Part shown: in pieces, positions 47,382 through 55,994 of the stretch | Layout of the letters: every line of letters begins with the position of its first letter | Numbering within the stretch: the stretch's first letter is position 1 | The notes under the pieces: generated by a model | What the model was told of the DNA's origin: nothing | Database searches by the model: none | What the model saw: the letters and a program-made list of their open reading frames with translations, nothing else | Program-made: the position numbers and the translations under genes | From: DATEPR01 sp036273855 | GTDB lineage: Bacteria > Actinomycetota > Actinomycetes > Mycobacteriales > Pseudonocardiaceae | Assembly (NCBI GenBank): GCA_036273855.1 | Contig: DASUGU010000139.1 | Coordinates: 1-64,000, forward strand | Direction: 5' to 3' | DNA: 64,000 nt

Positions 47382-48760
47382 ACGGCGGCTCCGTCACCGT
47401 CCTGCTCGGCTTCACCCAGGCGATCGCCCTGACCATGAGCGTCGCGTTCCTCGTGTACGTCTACGTGATCATCGTGCCCTACCTGCGCCACCGGCCGGCG
47501 CCGCCGGGCGATCCGAGCCGGTTCGAGTGGCACTTCCTGGTGCCGTGCCGGGACGAGGAGCTCGTCGTCGGGCCGACCATCCGCTACCTGCGGACGACCT
47601 TCCCGCAGGCCCACGTGTGGGTCATCGACGACGACTCGGACGACCGCACGTCGTACGTGGTGGAGGGCCTGCGGTACGGGCACGGCGAGCAGAGCCGGTA
47701 CATCCACCTGGTGCGGCGCACCCGGCCGCAGGCGCGCACCGGCAAGGGCGACGCGCTCAACGCCGCCTACCGGGAGATGAAGGCATGGATCGGCCGGCAC
47801 TCCGACCTGACCCGGCAGATCCTGGTGGTGGTGGACGCCGATGGCCGGCCGGCAGCCAACTGCCTGTCCGCGTGCGCCGGGGACGGCCTGTTCGGCGACC
47901 CGACGGTCGGTGCCGTGCAGATCGACGTACGGATGAGCAACCGGGACACCCCGCCGCCGCGCCGCACCGGCTGGCGGCGCTGGCTGGGCAGCACGCTGGT
48001 GCGGATGCAGGACCTGGAGTTCCGCACCGCGATCGCCGCGATCCAGAAGTCCCGCGGCTACACCGGCACGATCTCCATGGGCGGTAACGGCCAGTTCGCC
48101 CGTCTGTCCGCTTTGGACTCTATCGCCGGCGCGACGGGCACGCCCTGGCGCGGGTCGCTGCTGGAGGACTTCGAGCTGGGCGTCCACCTGCTCACCGAGG
48201 GCTGGCGCACCGGTTTCACCATGGACACCCACGTGGACCAGGAGGGCCTGTACGACCTGCGGCGGTTCCTCGTGCAGCGGACCAGATGGGGCCAGGGCAC
48301 CATGCAGTGCGCCCGGTACGTGCGCCGCATCTGGGACTCGAAGCACCTGTCCACGCTGGGTGCCGCCGAGATGCTGTACTACCTGGCGCAGCCCTGGATG
48401 CAGTTGCTCGGCACCCTGGTGTACCCGATCCCGTTCGTGCTGCTGGCCGGTAGGACGGTGACGTCGCCGGGGTGGGTGTGGCAGTGGTTCACCGGTGGCG
48501 CATGGGTCCTGTTCGCGGTGTACGGGTCGTTCGGCATCCTGCCGTTCGTGATCTGGGGGCCGATCTACTGGTGGAAGTGCGAGCGGAAGGGCAGTTTCCT
48601 GCGCGCCCTGGGCTACGGTGCCGGCTACGCCGCCTACATCTACACGTTCTACATCACGTCCTGGCGCGCGGTGTTCCGGTTGGCCAGGGGTAGGAACGGC
48701 TGGGCGAAGACGCGCCGGAACGCCGAGGTCACGGACGGCGTCATCGCCCTGGATCATTAG
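47378..48760 (+). CDS. Family 2 membrane glycosyltransferase
   Basis: A 460-residue processive-type glycosyltransferase: an N-terminal helix, then DDDSDDRTSYV (D,D of the nucleotide-sugar site), VVDADGRPAANCL (DxD), GSLLEDFELGVHL (ED) and QRTRWGQGTMQ (QRxRW), followed by three or four membrane helices. The arrangement is like cellulose/hyaluronan synthases. Coupled to the exosortase gene by ATGA, it probably makes or transfers a surface glycan on the sorted proteins. The stop overlaps the convergent DoxX stop. Confidence 0.9.
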   Translation: MNGGSVTVLLGFTQAIALTMSVAFLVYVYVIIVPYLRHRPAPPGDPSRFEWHFLVPCRDEELVVGPTIRYLRTTFPQAHVWVIDDDSDDRTSYVVEGLRYGHGEQSRYIHLVRRTRPQARTGKGDALNAAYREMKAWIGRHSDLTRQILVVVDADGRPAANCLSACAGDGLFGDPTVGAVQIDVRMSNRDTPPPRRTGWRRWLGSTLVRMQDLEFRTAIAAIQKSRGYTGTISMGGNGQFARLSALDSIAGATGTPWRGSLLEDFELGVHLLTEGWRTGFTMDTHVDQEGLYDLRRFLVQRTRWGQGTMQCARYVRRIWDSKHLSTLGAAEMLYYLAQPWMQLLGTLVYPIPFVLLAGRTVTSPGWVWQWFTGGAWVLFAVYGSFGILPFVIWGPIYWWKCERKGSFLRALGYGAGYAAYIYTFYITSWRAVFRLARGRNGWAKTRRNAEVTDGVIALDH

Positions 48761-49338
48761 CGGTCGAGCAGATCCTGCGGCGTCGGGCTGCACAGCCGGC
48801 CGAGGCCGAACCGTGCCATGACGGGCCGGAGCTTCCCGTCCACGCTCCACGTCGCACCCGCGGCGGCGAAGAACAGGACCAGGGAGGCGATCACGTAGCC
48901 GACCGACGGCCCGAGGTCGGTGATGCCGGACTTGGACCACGGCAGGTGGAAGCCCTCGGCCGCCGACCAGATGCCGAACGACCAGATCGCGCTGCCGATG
49001 AACGTCAGGTTGCTGAAGGCACCGATCAGCAGGCAGACCGCGATGATCACCTCGATGACCCCGGTGCCGATGGCGAACGCGGCCGGGTTGACACTTGCCG
49101 CGTTGCTCCACAGCTGGATCCACTGGTGGATCACCGGCGTGTGCACGTCGGCGCCCGCGCCGAGCTCCTTGCCCAGGGTCTGCCCGTGCACGAAGCCGGG
49201 CAGGAACTTGAAGATCGCGTCGATGGCCCAGATCACGCCGAAGACGATGCGGACGACCGCCGCGCCGTGCAGCCTGCGCATCGTGAACGCGTTGACGGAC
49301 GTCGACGTGGCCGGGGCGTCGGCGACATCGGTGGTCAT
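48757..49338 (-). CDS. DoxX-family membrane protein
   Basis: A 193-residue protein with four membrane helices; opening LHGAAVVRIVFGVIWAIDAI and FKFLPGF are typical, then GVIEVIIAVCLLIGAFSNLT and GPSVGYVIASLVLFFAAAGA. DoxX proteins are linked to quinone-dependent redox and sulfur or oxidative-stress functions. The upstream iron-box-like site indicates repression by iron. The 3' end is convergent with the glycosyltransferase. Confidence 0.88.
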   Translation of the reverse strand: MTTDVADAPATSTSVNAFTMRRLHGAAVVRIVFGVIWAIDAIFKFLPGFVHGQTLGKELGAGADVHTPVIHQWIQLWSNAASVNPAAFAIGTGVIEVIIAVCLLIGAFSNLTFIGSAIWSFGIWSAAEGFHLPWSKSGITDLGPSVGYVIASLVLFFAAAGATWSVDGKLRPVMARFGLGRLCSPTPQDLLDR

Positions 49339-49391
49339 GGGCGTGCTCCGTTCGGTTCAGTGCTCCTGCACCCTCGAGCCGAGAACGGAGG

Positions 49392-49410
49392 TTAGGTTAG
49401 CCATACCTAA
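49392..49410. promoter_or_regulatory. Iron-box-like site (DtxR/IdeR type)
   Basis: TTAGGTTAGCCATACCTAA matches the IdeR/DtxR/DmdR consensus TTAGGTTAGSCTAACCTAA in 17 of 19 positions. It is 54 nt before the DoxX start and 129 nt before the divergent GNAT start. Confidence 0.75.
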
Positions 49411-49538
49411 TGAGGAGTCAACGTGGTGAAGATCTCGTCCCACGACGCGATCCGTGTGGATCGCTCCCCCGTGGTCGCCCGTTGGGACCGGTCGAAATCG
49501 ACTCCCGGCCAGCCGAAAGGGCGTGTGACAATCCCGTC

Positions 49539-50030
49539 ATGATGATCAGAGCCGCCGAGCACGCGGACTGGCCGAAAATCTGGCCCTTCTTCCAGCGGAT
49601 CGTCCTCGATGGCGAGACCTACGCCTATCCGCTGGACCTGACCGAGGCCACCGGCGAGCCCTACTGGATAGCGGAACCGCCTGGTCAGACCGTGGTCGCG
49701 GTCGACGGGGACGAAGTACTCGGGTCCGCCACGATGGGCCCGAACCGGCCCGGCCGCGGTGCGCACGTGGCGACGGCGAGCTTCATGGTCGACCCGGCGA
49801 GCCAGGGCAAAGGCGTCGGCCGCGCATTGGGCGAGTACGTCGTCCGGTGGTCGCGGGAATCCGGCTACCACGCCATCCAGTTCAACGCAGTGGTCGAGAC
49901 CAATGTGGTCGCGGTGGGCCTGTGGCGCTCGCTGGGCTTCGAGATTTTGGCCACCGTTCCGGAATCGTTCAACCACCCGAAACACGGCTTGACCGGTCTA
50001 CACCTCATGTACCAGCTGCTCCGGAAATAA
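49539..50030 (+). CDS. GNAT family N-acetyltransferase
   Basis: A 163-residue protein with IRAAEHADWPKIWPFFQRIV, substrate strand VDGDEVLGSATMGPNRPG, and the acetyl-CoA loop VDPASQGKGVGRALGEYVVR (Q-x-x-G-x-G). It ends GFEILATVPESFNHPKHG, typical for a phosphinothricin-acetyltransferase-like branch with HPKHG. Its real substrate is unknown. ATG 49539 is chosen as the fold begins there; ATG 49542 is next. Confidence 0.87.
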   Translation: MMIRAAEHADWPKIWPFFQRIVLDGETYAYPLDLTEATGEPYWIAEPPGQTVVAVDGDEVLGSATMGPNRPGRGAHVATASFMVDPASQGKGVGRALGEYVVRWSRESGYHAIQFNAVVETNVVAVGLWRSLGFEILATVPESFNHPKHGLTGLHLMYQLLRK

Positions 50031-50063
50031 CCGGCGTCCGGTTGCCGGGGCTCTCCCGCATGA

Positions 50064-50314
50064 TGGCGCCACTACCAAGAGTATTGGCCTCGTCACCATG
50101 CGACCAATCTCGTCGGAGCCGTCGATGACCCGACGTGGGCTGCCGGCCGGATCGCGGACATCGCCGCCAGAACGAGGGGCGAAAAGACATACGTACGGCG
50201 AGTTCTACGACGAGGACGGCGCGTGTCGTCCTGGGCGTGGGCAGCGACCTGCCACCGGCGGGCGTCGAGTGGCGGTCGGCGACGGAACGCGAAGTGCGGT
50301 GGAGCTGGTTGTGA
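50064..50314 (+). pseudogene. Degraded gene with at least two frameshifts
   Basis: The stretch reads as protein only when frames are joined. It begins HHATNLVGAVDDPTWAAGRI ADIAARTRGEKT in one frame, then YGEFYDEDG in a second, then ARVVLGVGSDLPPAGVEWRS and ending VRWSWL-TGA at 50312-50314 in a third. Each piece has proper coding composition. No family is recognised. It probably is the remnant of a small gene, possibly lost when the ADP-ribosylglycohydrolase/isochorismatase pair arrived. Confidence 0.4.
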
Positions 50315-50318
50315 CGGG

Positions 50319-51242
50319 TCAGCGCAAGGTCGGCCGGGTGGCGTCCGTCGAGCCGAACCATGCGGGCAGGGGTTCGCACTCGGCGCGCCACCGCTCGGGT
50401 AGTCCCTCGGTGCCCACGTGGGCGCCGACGACGCCGCCGACGATGGCGCACGTGGTGTCGACATCGCCGCCGGTGCTGGCGGTGATCCAGAACGCCTGCT
50501 CGTAGTCGGTGAGGTTGCGGGCGGCCGCCCACAGCGCGTAGGGCACGGTGTCGGCGGCGCTGGTCCGGCGGCCGTTGCCCAACTCGTGCACGGCGATCTC
50601 GGCCGAGGGCACATGCGCCAGACCTCGGGCCGCCCATACGCCGTGGTGCACCCGACCCGGCGGTACGTGCGCGAGGACGCGGTCGAGGAAGTCCCGGGGT
50701 GCGGGTGGGTTCGGGTCGGCTGCCAGTGCTGCCGCCACCGCGACCGCGACCGCGCCTGCCACGCCGTCGGGGTGGGCGTGCGTGACTTCGGCGGACAGCG
50801 CCGCCTGCCGGGCCGCTTCGGCCGGGTCGTCGGCGAACCACGCGCCGAGCGGAGCCACCCGCATCGCGCCGCCGTTGCCCCACGATCCCTGGCCGTTGAA
50901 CAGATCGGCGGCCAACTCCCGCCAGGCACCACCCTCGCGGACCAGCCGGAGCATGCGGTTCACGCCGGGGCCGTAGCCGCGGTCGAAGTCGTGGTGCTCG
51001 GCGAAGCTGGCCGCGAGCGCGTCCTGGTCGATGCCGCCGAGCCGGTCCAGCACCGCGACGACCGAGCAGGCCATCTCGGCGTCATCCGTCCACTGCCACG
51101 GACCGGGTGGCAACTCACGACGGAGCAGAAACTCATGATTGGCCGGGACGAAGAACTGGGAACCCAACGCGTCGCCCAGGGCCAACCCGTACAGCGAATC
51201 CAACGCACGTGATCGACGGATGACGGTCATCGCGGCCATCAT
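50319..51242 (-). CDS. ADP-ribosylglycohydrolase-family protein
   Basis: A 307-residue DraG-type enzyme. The binuclear metal site is seen in WQWTDDAEMACSVVAVLDRL and STGGDVDTTCAIVGGVVGA; HAHPDG and GSWGNGGAMRVAPLG are further family motifs. It removes ADP-ribose from proteins or nucleic acids, reversing a modification. No ADP-ribosyltransferase gene is adjacent. An ATGA overlap couples it to the isochorismatase gene; ATGs at 51242 and 51239 are both possible. Confidence 0.92.
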   Translation of the reverse strand: MMAAMTVIRRSRALDSLYGLALGDALGSQFFVPANHEFLLRRELPPGPWQWTDDAEMACSVVAVLDRLGGIDQDALAASFAEHHDFDRGYGPGVNRMLRLVREGGAWRELAADLFNGQGSWGNGGAMRVAPLGAWFADDPAEAARQAALSAEVTHAHPDGVAGAVAVAVAAALAADPNPPAPRDFLDRVLAHVPPGRVHHGVWAARGLAHVPSAEIAVHELGNGRRTSAADTVPYALWAAARNLTDYEQAFWITASTGGDVDTTCAIVGGVVGAHVGTEGLPERWRAECEPLPAWFGSTDATRPTLR

Positions 51243-51766
51243 CGCAGAATTGGTACCTGGCCGAATGCCAATTCCGGTGCCGCGACGATGCGCACGCCCG
51301 CCTTTTCCAGCTCCGTCTCCACCCGGGCCGAGATGTCGGCCGCCGGTTCGCCGTCGGCATAGGTGGCGTGGGCGCCCCGGACGAGGGTGACCGGGTGGGC
51401 GCGGCCCAGGGCGGCCAGTGCGGTGGAGCGGACGCAGTACTCGCTCTGCATGCCCACCACGACGACCGGCGCGCCTGCCGGGACGTGGTCTGCCAGGTCG
51501 GTGCGGGCGAAGGAGTCGCTCTCCGGCTTGTCCACCACCGGCTCACCGGGCCGCACGTCGTACACCAGCTCCCAGCCGCGCGTGCCCGGCTCGTCCGGGT
51601 CGCCCGCGTCACCGGTGTTCCGGATGTGCACCACCCGCGCACCTGCCGACCGGGCCGCTGCCATCGTCCGCTCGATCGCGACGCCGACGGTGGCCGCGTC
51701 CGGGACCGGCTCGGGCGGCCGGAGCATGTTCTGTTGCGCGTCCACCACCAGCAGTACCGATGTCAT
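51239..51766 (-). CDS. Isochorismatase-family cysteine hydrolase
   Basis: A 175-residue protein: VLLVVDAQQNMLRPP (catalytic Asp), the Lys region VVDKPESDSFARTDLADH, and catalytic Cys in VVVVGMQSEYCVRSTALAAL. Family members cleave amides or vinyl ethers such as nicotinamide, N-carbamoyl groups or isochorismate. The operon with an ADP-ribosylglycohydrolase suggests handling of ADP-ribose/NAD-related products, which is inference. It begins at a leaderless-type ATG. Confidence 0.9.
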   Translation of the reverse strand: MTSVLLVVDAQQNMLRPPEPVPDAATVGVAIERTMAAARSAGARVVHIRNTGDAGDPDEPGTRGWELVYDVRPGEPVVDKPESDSFARTDLADHVPAGAPVVVVGMQSEYCVRSTALAALGRAHPVTLVRGAHATYADGEPAADISARVETELEKAGVRIVAAPELAFGQVPILR

Positions 51767-51773
51767 GTCCGGC

Positions 51774-51779
51774 ACGCTA
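51774..51779 (-). promoter_or_regulatory. -10 box TAGCGT of the isochorismatase operon, leaderless type
   Basis: On the minus strand TAGCGT is followed by 7 nt and then ATG 51766. Confidence 0.5.
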
Positions 51780-51874
51780 GCGCCGGGGTCCGACAGCCCA
51801 TCCGAGTCGGCCGTTCGGCGGTCGACACGCCAGGACGCCCGGGTGTCCTCGGACTTCCCGACAGCCCATCCGGG

Positions 51875-51880
51875 TACGGT
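51875..51880 (+). promoter_or_regulatory. -10 box TACGGT of the DinG-type helicase gene, leaderless type
   Basis: TACGGT is followed by 6 nt and then GTG 51887, without a ribosome site. Confidence 0.5.
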
Positions 51881-51886
51881 CACTGC

Positions 51887-53971
51887 GTGTCCCCCAGGTC
51901 CGCCGCCGAGACTGTCGCTGCCAGCACCACCGCCGACGGCACGGTCGTACCCGACGTGGTCACGTTGCTGCACGCCGCCGTCACGGCCCTGGGCGGCGCC
52001 GAGCGGACCGGTCAGGTCGACATGGCCAAGGCTGTCGCGGACAGCATCCGCACCGGCGAGCACCTGGCCGTGCAGGCCGGCACCGGTACCGGCAAGTCGC
52101 TCGGCTACCTGGTCCCGGCGATCCGGCACGCCGTCCTGGAGGGCGCCACCGTCGTCGTCTCCACGGCCACCATCGCGCTGCAGCGCCAGCTCGTCGACCG
52201 CGACCTGCCCCGCCTGGCCACCGCGCTGGCCCCACACCTGGGCCGCAAGCCCACGTTCGCCATCCTCAAGGGCCGCCGCAACTACCTGTGCCTGCACCGG
52301 GTCCACACCGGCGCGCCCGAGGAACCCGACGACGGCGCGCTGTTCGACCCGTTCGCCGTGTCGGCCATGGGCCGTCAGGTGAAACGGCTGCACGAGTGGT
52401 CCAGCGACACCGAGACCGGCGACCGCGACGAACTCGTGCCCGGCGTCGGCGAGCAGGCGTGGCGGCAGGTGTCGGTGTCCGCGCGGGAGTGCCTCGGCCT
52501 GTCCCGCTGCCCGGTCGGCTCGGACTGCTTCGCCGAGCGCGCCAGGGCCGAGGCCGGCCGGGCCGACGTCGTGGTCACCAACCACGCCATGCTGGCCATC
52601 AACGCACTGGAGGGCTACCAGGTCCTGCCCGAACACGACGTCGTCATCGTGGACGAGGCCCACGACCTGGTCGACCGCGTGACCTCGGCCGCCACCGCGG
52701 AGATCAGCGGCGGCAGCGTCACCACTGCCGCGCGCCGCACCGGCAGGCTGATCGACCAGGAGATCGCCGACCGCCTGGCCGAAGCGGGCGACGGCCTGAG
52801 CCTGCTGCTCACCGAACTGCCGCCCGGCCGGCTGGACGAGCTGCCCTCGGCCCTGACCGCCACGCTGCGCGCCATCCGCGACGCCGCCCGCAACTGCCTG
52901 ACCGCCGTCGGCCCGGAACGCGCCGCCCAGAAGGAGAACGTCTCCGACGCCACCGCGGTCAAGCTGGCCAAGGCGATGCTGGACGAGACGTTCGACACGG
53001 CCGCCCGGCTGCTGGACGCCTTCGACGACGACGATGCCCACCTGCGGGACGTCGTGTGGGTCTCCGGTGACACCGACCGGCCGGCGTCGCTGCGGGTGGC
53101 GCCGCTGGGCGTCGGCGGCCTGCTGCGCGAGCGGCTGTTCGGCCAGCACACCACGATCCTCACGTCGGCCACGCTGACCCTGGGCGGCGCGTTCGACACG
53201 CTGGCCCGCCAGTGGGGCCTGCCCATCGCGCAACGGGAGGTGCGCAAGGTCGAGGGCATGGCCACCGACAAGGAACCGGTGCTGGACGGTCCGAAGTGGA
53301 CCGGACTGGACGTCGGCTCGCCCTTCGAACACCACCGCAGCGGCATCCTCTACGTCGCCAAGCACCTCCCGGCACCAGGCCGCGACGGTCTCGCTGAATC
53401 CTATTTGGATGAACTATACGACCTGGTCACCGCGGCCGGTGGCCGGACCCTGGGCTTGTTCTCGTCGATGCGCGCGGCGAAACAGGCCACCGAGGCGCTG
53501 CGCGAGCGCACCGAACACCCGATCCTGTGCCAGGGCGAGGATGCCACCGCCCTGCTGGTCACGAAGTTCGCCGACGACCCGCGCACCTGCCTGTTCGGCA
53601 CGCTGTCGCTGTGGCAGGGCGTCGACGTGCCCGGCTCGTCGTTGCAGCTGGTGGTGGTGGACCGGATTCCGTTCCCCCGCCCGGACGATCCACTGGCGTC
53701 GGCCCGGCAGCGGGCGGTCGCGGCCCGGGGTGGCAACGGTTTCCTCACCGTCGCTGCCACGCATGCCGCGCTGCTGCTGGCCCAGGGTGCCGGCCGGCTG
53801 CTGCGGTCCATGGGCGACAAGGGCGTGGTGGCGATCCTCGACTCCCGCCTGGCCAACGCCCGCTACGGCAACTTCCTGCGCGCGTCCCTGCCACCGTTCT
53901 GGTCCACAACGGACCCCGTGGTGGTGCGGGGAGCGCTACGCAGGCTGGACGAGGCCGCCGCGCCCGCTTAG
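51887..53971 (+). CDS. DinG/XPD-family ATP-dependent DNA helicase
   Basis: A 694-residue SF2 helicase. Walker A AGTGTGKSLGYLVPA lies at residues 64-71, DEAH box VIVDEAHDLVDR at about 255, and ILTSATLT (motif III) and LLAQGAGRLLR (motif VI) follow. Four cysteines expected for an iron-sulfur cluster are present: NYLCLHR, then ARECLGLSRCPVGSDCF. DinG-type enzymes unwind R-loops, G-quadruplexes and forked DNA in repair. The GTG start is chosen as it follows a leaderless -10 box. The stop overlaps that of the PTH2 gene. Confidence 0.93.
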   Translation: MSPRSAAETVAASTTADGTVVPDVVTLLHAAVTALGGAERTGQVDMAKAVADSIRTGEHLAVQAGTGTGKSLGYLVPAIRHAVLEGATVVVSTATIALQRQLVDRDLPRLATALAPHLGRKPTFAILKGRRNYLCLHRVHTGAPEEPDDGALFDPFAVSAMGRQVKRLHEWSSDTETGDRDELVPGVGEQAWRQVSVSARECLGLSRCPVGSDCFAERARAEAGRADVVVTNHAMLAINALEGYQVLPEHDVVIVDEAHDLVDRVTSAATAEISGGSVTTAARRTGRLIDQEIADRLAEAGDGLSLLLTELPPGRLDELPSALTATLRAIRDAARNCLTAVGPERAAQKENVSDATAVKLAKAMLDETFDTAARLLDAFDDDDAHLRDVVWVSGDTDRPASLRVAPLGVGGLLRERLFGQHTTILTSATLTLGGAFDTLARQWGLPIAQREVRKVEGMATDKEPVLDGPKWTGLDVGSPFEHHRSGILYVAKHLPAPGRDGLAESYLDELYDLVTAAGGRTLGLFSSMRAAKQATEALRERTEHPILCQGEDATALLVTKFADDPRTCLFGTLSLWQGVDVPGSSLQLVVVDRIPFPRPDDPLASARQRAVAARGGNGFLTVAATHAALLLAQGAGRLLRSMGDKGVVAILDSRLANARYGNFLRASLPPFWSTTDPVVVRGALRRLDEAAAPA

Positions 53972-54708
53972 CCCTGCCACCGCGCCACCACGGTCACCGT
54001 GCCCGGCGCCACCTCGGTGAAACCGGCGTCCCGCACGGCAACCGCACGCGACCGCCGCCACACCACCGACGGCTCCTCCGGCGTGCACAACTCGCCCCAC
54101 AGCGCACCCGACGCCACCCGCACCGCACACGGACACCCCGCGTCCGCCCACGACGCCAGCTCCGCGTCGGCCAGCATGGCCGCGAGCAGCATGGAGCCGT
54201 GCCCCACCTGCGCGGCCGCCTTGCCGGCCGTCATGGTCACCCCGGGGTTGAGCCACAGCACGGGAATCCCGGTCGGCACCGGGCCGGGCTCGTCGGCCGG
54301 CAGTTCGCTGCCGGAGATCTGCAACCGGCTGACCCCGCGTGGTGTCTCCGCCACCAGACCGGGCACCAGCGCCCGGGCCTCCGCGTCCCCGACCCGCACG
54401 GTCCGGCCGGGCAACTCCCCCACCGCCGACCAGTGCGCGCCACGCGCCCGCCGCGCCACCTTGCGGATCCGGCCGGACGTCCACGCCAGTACCTCGTCGT
54501 ACCACTCGCCCTCGGGCGCCGACCGGGGGTCGACACACACCAGCACGGCGGCAGCGGCCGCGGCCTCCAACAGCGCGGTGCGCGACGGCGGTTCCGTGCG
54601 CTCGATGTGCAGGATCACCGGCATGGCCCGCACCTGCTCGGGTTCGGGGTCGTCGAACGAGCCGGAACCGGTCAGCCGGGCGGTCAGCGGGGCGAGGACG
54701 GTGGTCAC
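53968..54708 (-). CDS. Peptidyl-tRNA hydrolase (PTH2-like) domain protein
   Basis: A 246-residue protein. The C-terminal half has the PTH2-type motif VTMTAGKAAAQVGHGSMLLA, and GELCTPEEPSVVWRRSRAVA. The N-terminal half (LTARLTGSGSFDDPEPEQV, VILHIERTEPPSRTALLEAA) is an extension common in actinobacteria. It hydrolyses peptidyl-tRNA that drops off ribosomes, if active. The GTG start overlaps the serB stop by 4 nt. Confidence 0.85.
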   Translation of the reverse strand: MTTVLAPLTARLTGSGSFDDPEPEQVRAMPVILHIERTEPPSRTALLEAAAAAAVLVCVDPRSAPEGEWYDEVLAWTSGRIRKVARRARGAHWSAVGELPGRTVRVGDAEARALVPGLVAETPRGVSRLQISGSELPADEPGPVPTGIPVLWLNPGVTMTAGKAAAQVGHGSMLLAAMLADAELASWADAGCPCAVRVASGALWGELCTPEEPSVVWRRSRAVAVRDAGFTEVAPGTVTVVARWQG

Positions 54709-55928
54709 GGTCGCTTGGGTCGGAGCCCGTCGGCGATGTCGGCCGCCTCGACCTCGGCCCTGGTCACGCCGAGCATGAACAGCACGGCGTCCAGGTAGGG
54801 GTGCGACAGGGCGGTGTCGGCGACCTCGCGCAGCGCCGGTTTGGCGTTGAACGCCACCCCCAGCCCGGCGGCGGAGATCATGTCGATGTCGTTGGCGCCG
54901 TCGCCCACCGCGACGCACTGGGCCAGCGGCACGTCGACCTGCGCGGCGAACCGGCGCAGCGCGTCCGCCTTGCCCGGCCGGTCGACGACCCGCCCGATCA
55001 CCTGCCCGGTCAGCACGCCGTCGACGATCTCCAACTCGTTGGCGGCCACGAAGTCCAGGTCCAGGTCGTCGGCCAGCGGCCGGATGATCGACGTGAACCC
55101 GCCGGACACCACACCGCAGCGGAAGCCGAGCCGCTTCAGGGTGCGGATGGTGGTGCGGGCGCCGGGCATGAGCTCCAGTTCGCCCGCGACCTCGGCCAGT
55201 ACCGACTCGGGCAGACCGGCCAGCGTGGCGACACGCTGCCGCAACGCCTCCGCGAAGTCCACCTCGCCACGCATGGCGGCGTCGGTGACGGCCCGCACCT
55301 CGTCCAGCCGGCCGGCCCTGGCGGCCAGCATCTCGATGACCTCGCCCTGCACCAGGGTGGAGTCGACGTCGAACACGATCAGCCGCTTGGCCCGCCGGGC
55401 CAGCCCGGCCCGCTCGAACGCGATGTCCACACCCGCGGTGACGGCCACGTCGGCCAGGGCGGAGCGGAGTTCGGCATCGACGTCGTCGGGCACCGAGACG
55501 TGCACTTCCAGCCCGGTGACCGGGTAGTCGGCGACCCGGTTGATGGCGTCGATGTTCACGCCCAGCGCGGCCAGCCTGCGGGCCACCTCGGTGAAGCCGC
55601 GGGCGGTGATCGGCCGGCCCAGCACCACCAGGACGTGCGTGGAACCGCTGCGCACCAGCGCCTTCGAGCCCGCTTCGATGTCCACGTCCACGTGCATGGC
55701 GACCGTGGCCATGGCCTGCTCGACGGCCTCCTGGACGCCCTCCGGGTCGTGGAAGACGTCGACCAGGACGCCGAGCACCAGCTGGCCCTGGATCACCACC
55801 TGCTCCACGTCCAGCAGGTGCACGCCCTGCCGGGACAGCACGGCGAACAGCACCGACGACACACCGGGCTTGTCCGGCCCGGTGACGGTGATCAGGACCG
55901 GCGTGCCGCGTTGCTCAACGGTGGTCAT
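54705..55928 (-). CDS. serB: Phosphoserine phosphatase with N-terminal ACT domains
   Basis: A 407-residue protein: two ACT-type regulatory domains (residues 5-165; VLITVTGPDKPGVSSVLFAV and LGRPITARGFTEVARRLAAL) and a HAD phosphatase (residues 180-395) with DxDST in LIVFDVDSTLVQGEVIEM, SGGF in GVVSGGFTSIIRPL and GDGANDIDM. It makes serine in the last step of the phosphorylated pathway, probably with serine feedback through the ACT domains. GGAGGG precedes the ATG. Next to ctaD it has the same order as Rv3042c-Rv3043c. Confidence 0.95.
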   Translation of the reverse strand: MTTVEQRGTPVLITVTGPDKPGVSSVLFAVLSRQGVHLLDVEQVVIQGQLVLGVLVDVFHDPEGVQEAVEQAMATVAMHVDVDIEAGSKALVRSGSTHVLVVLGRPITARGFTEVARRLAALGVNIDAINRVADYPVTGLEVHVSVPDDVDAELRSALADVAVTAGVDIAFERAGLARRAKRLIVFDVDSTLVQGEVIEMLAARAGRLDEVRAVTDAAMRGEVDFAEALRQRVATLAGLPESVLAEVAGELELMPGARTTIRTLKRLGFRCGVVSGGFTSIIRPLADDLDLDFVAANELEIVDGVLTGQVIGRVVDRPGKADALRRFAAQVDVPLAQCVAVGDGANDIDMISAAGLGVAFNAKPALREVADTALSHPYLDAVLFMLGVTRAEVEAADIADGLRPKRP

Positions 55929-55994
55929 GCACCCTCCTGGCATGGCCGAGCCCCGGCGCTGGCCGGGGCTCGGATCCTGGCTGGTGAAGGGAGA

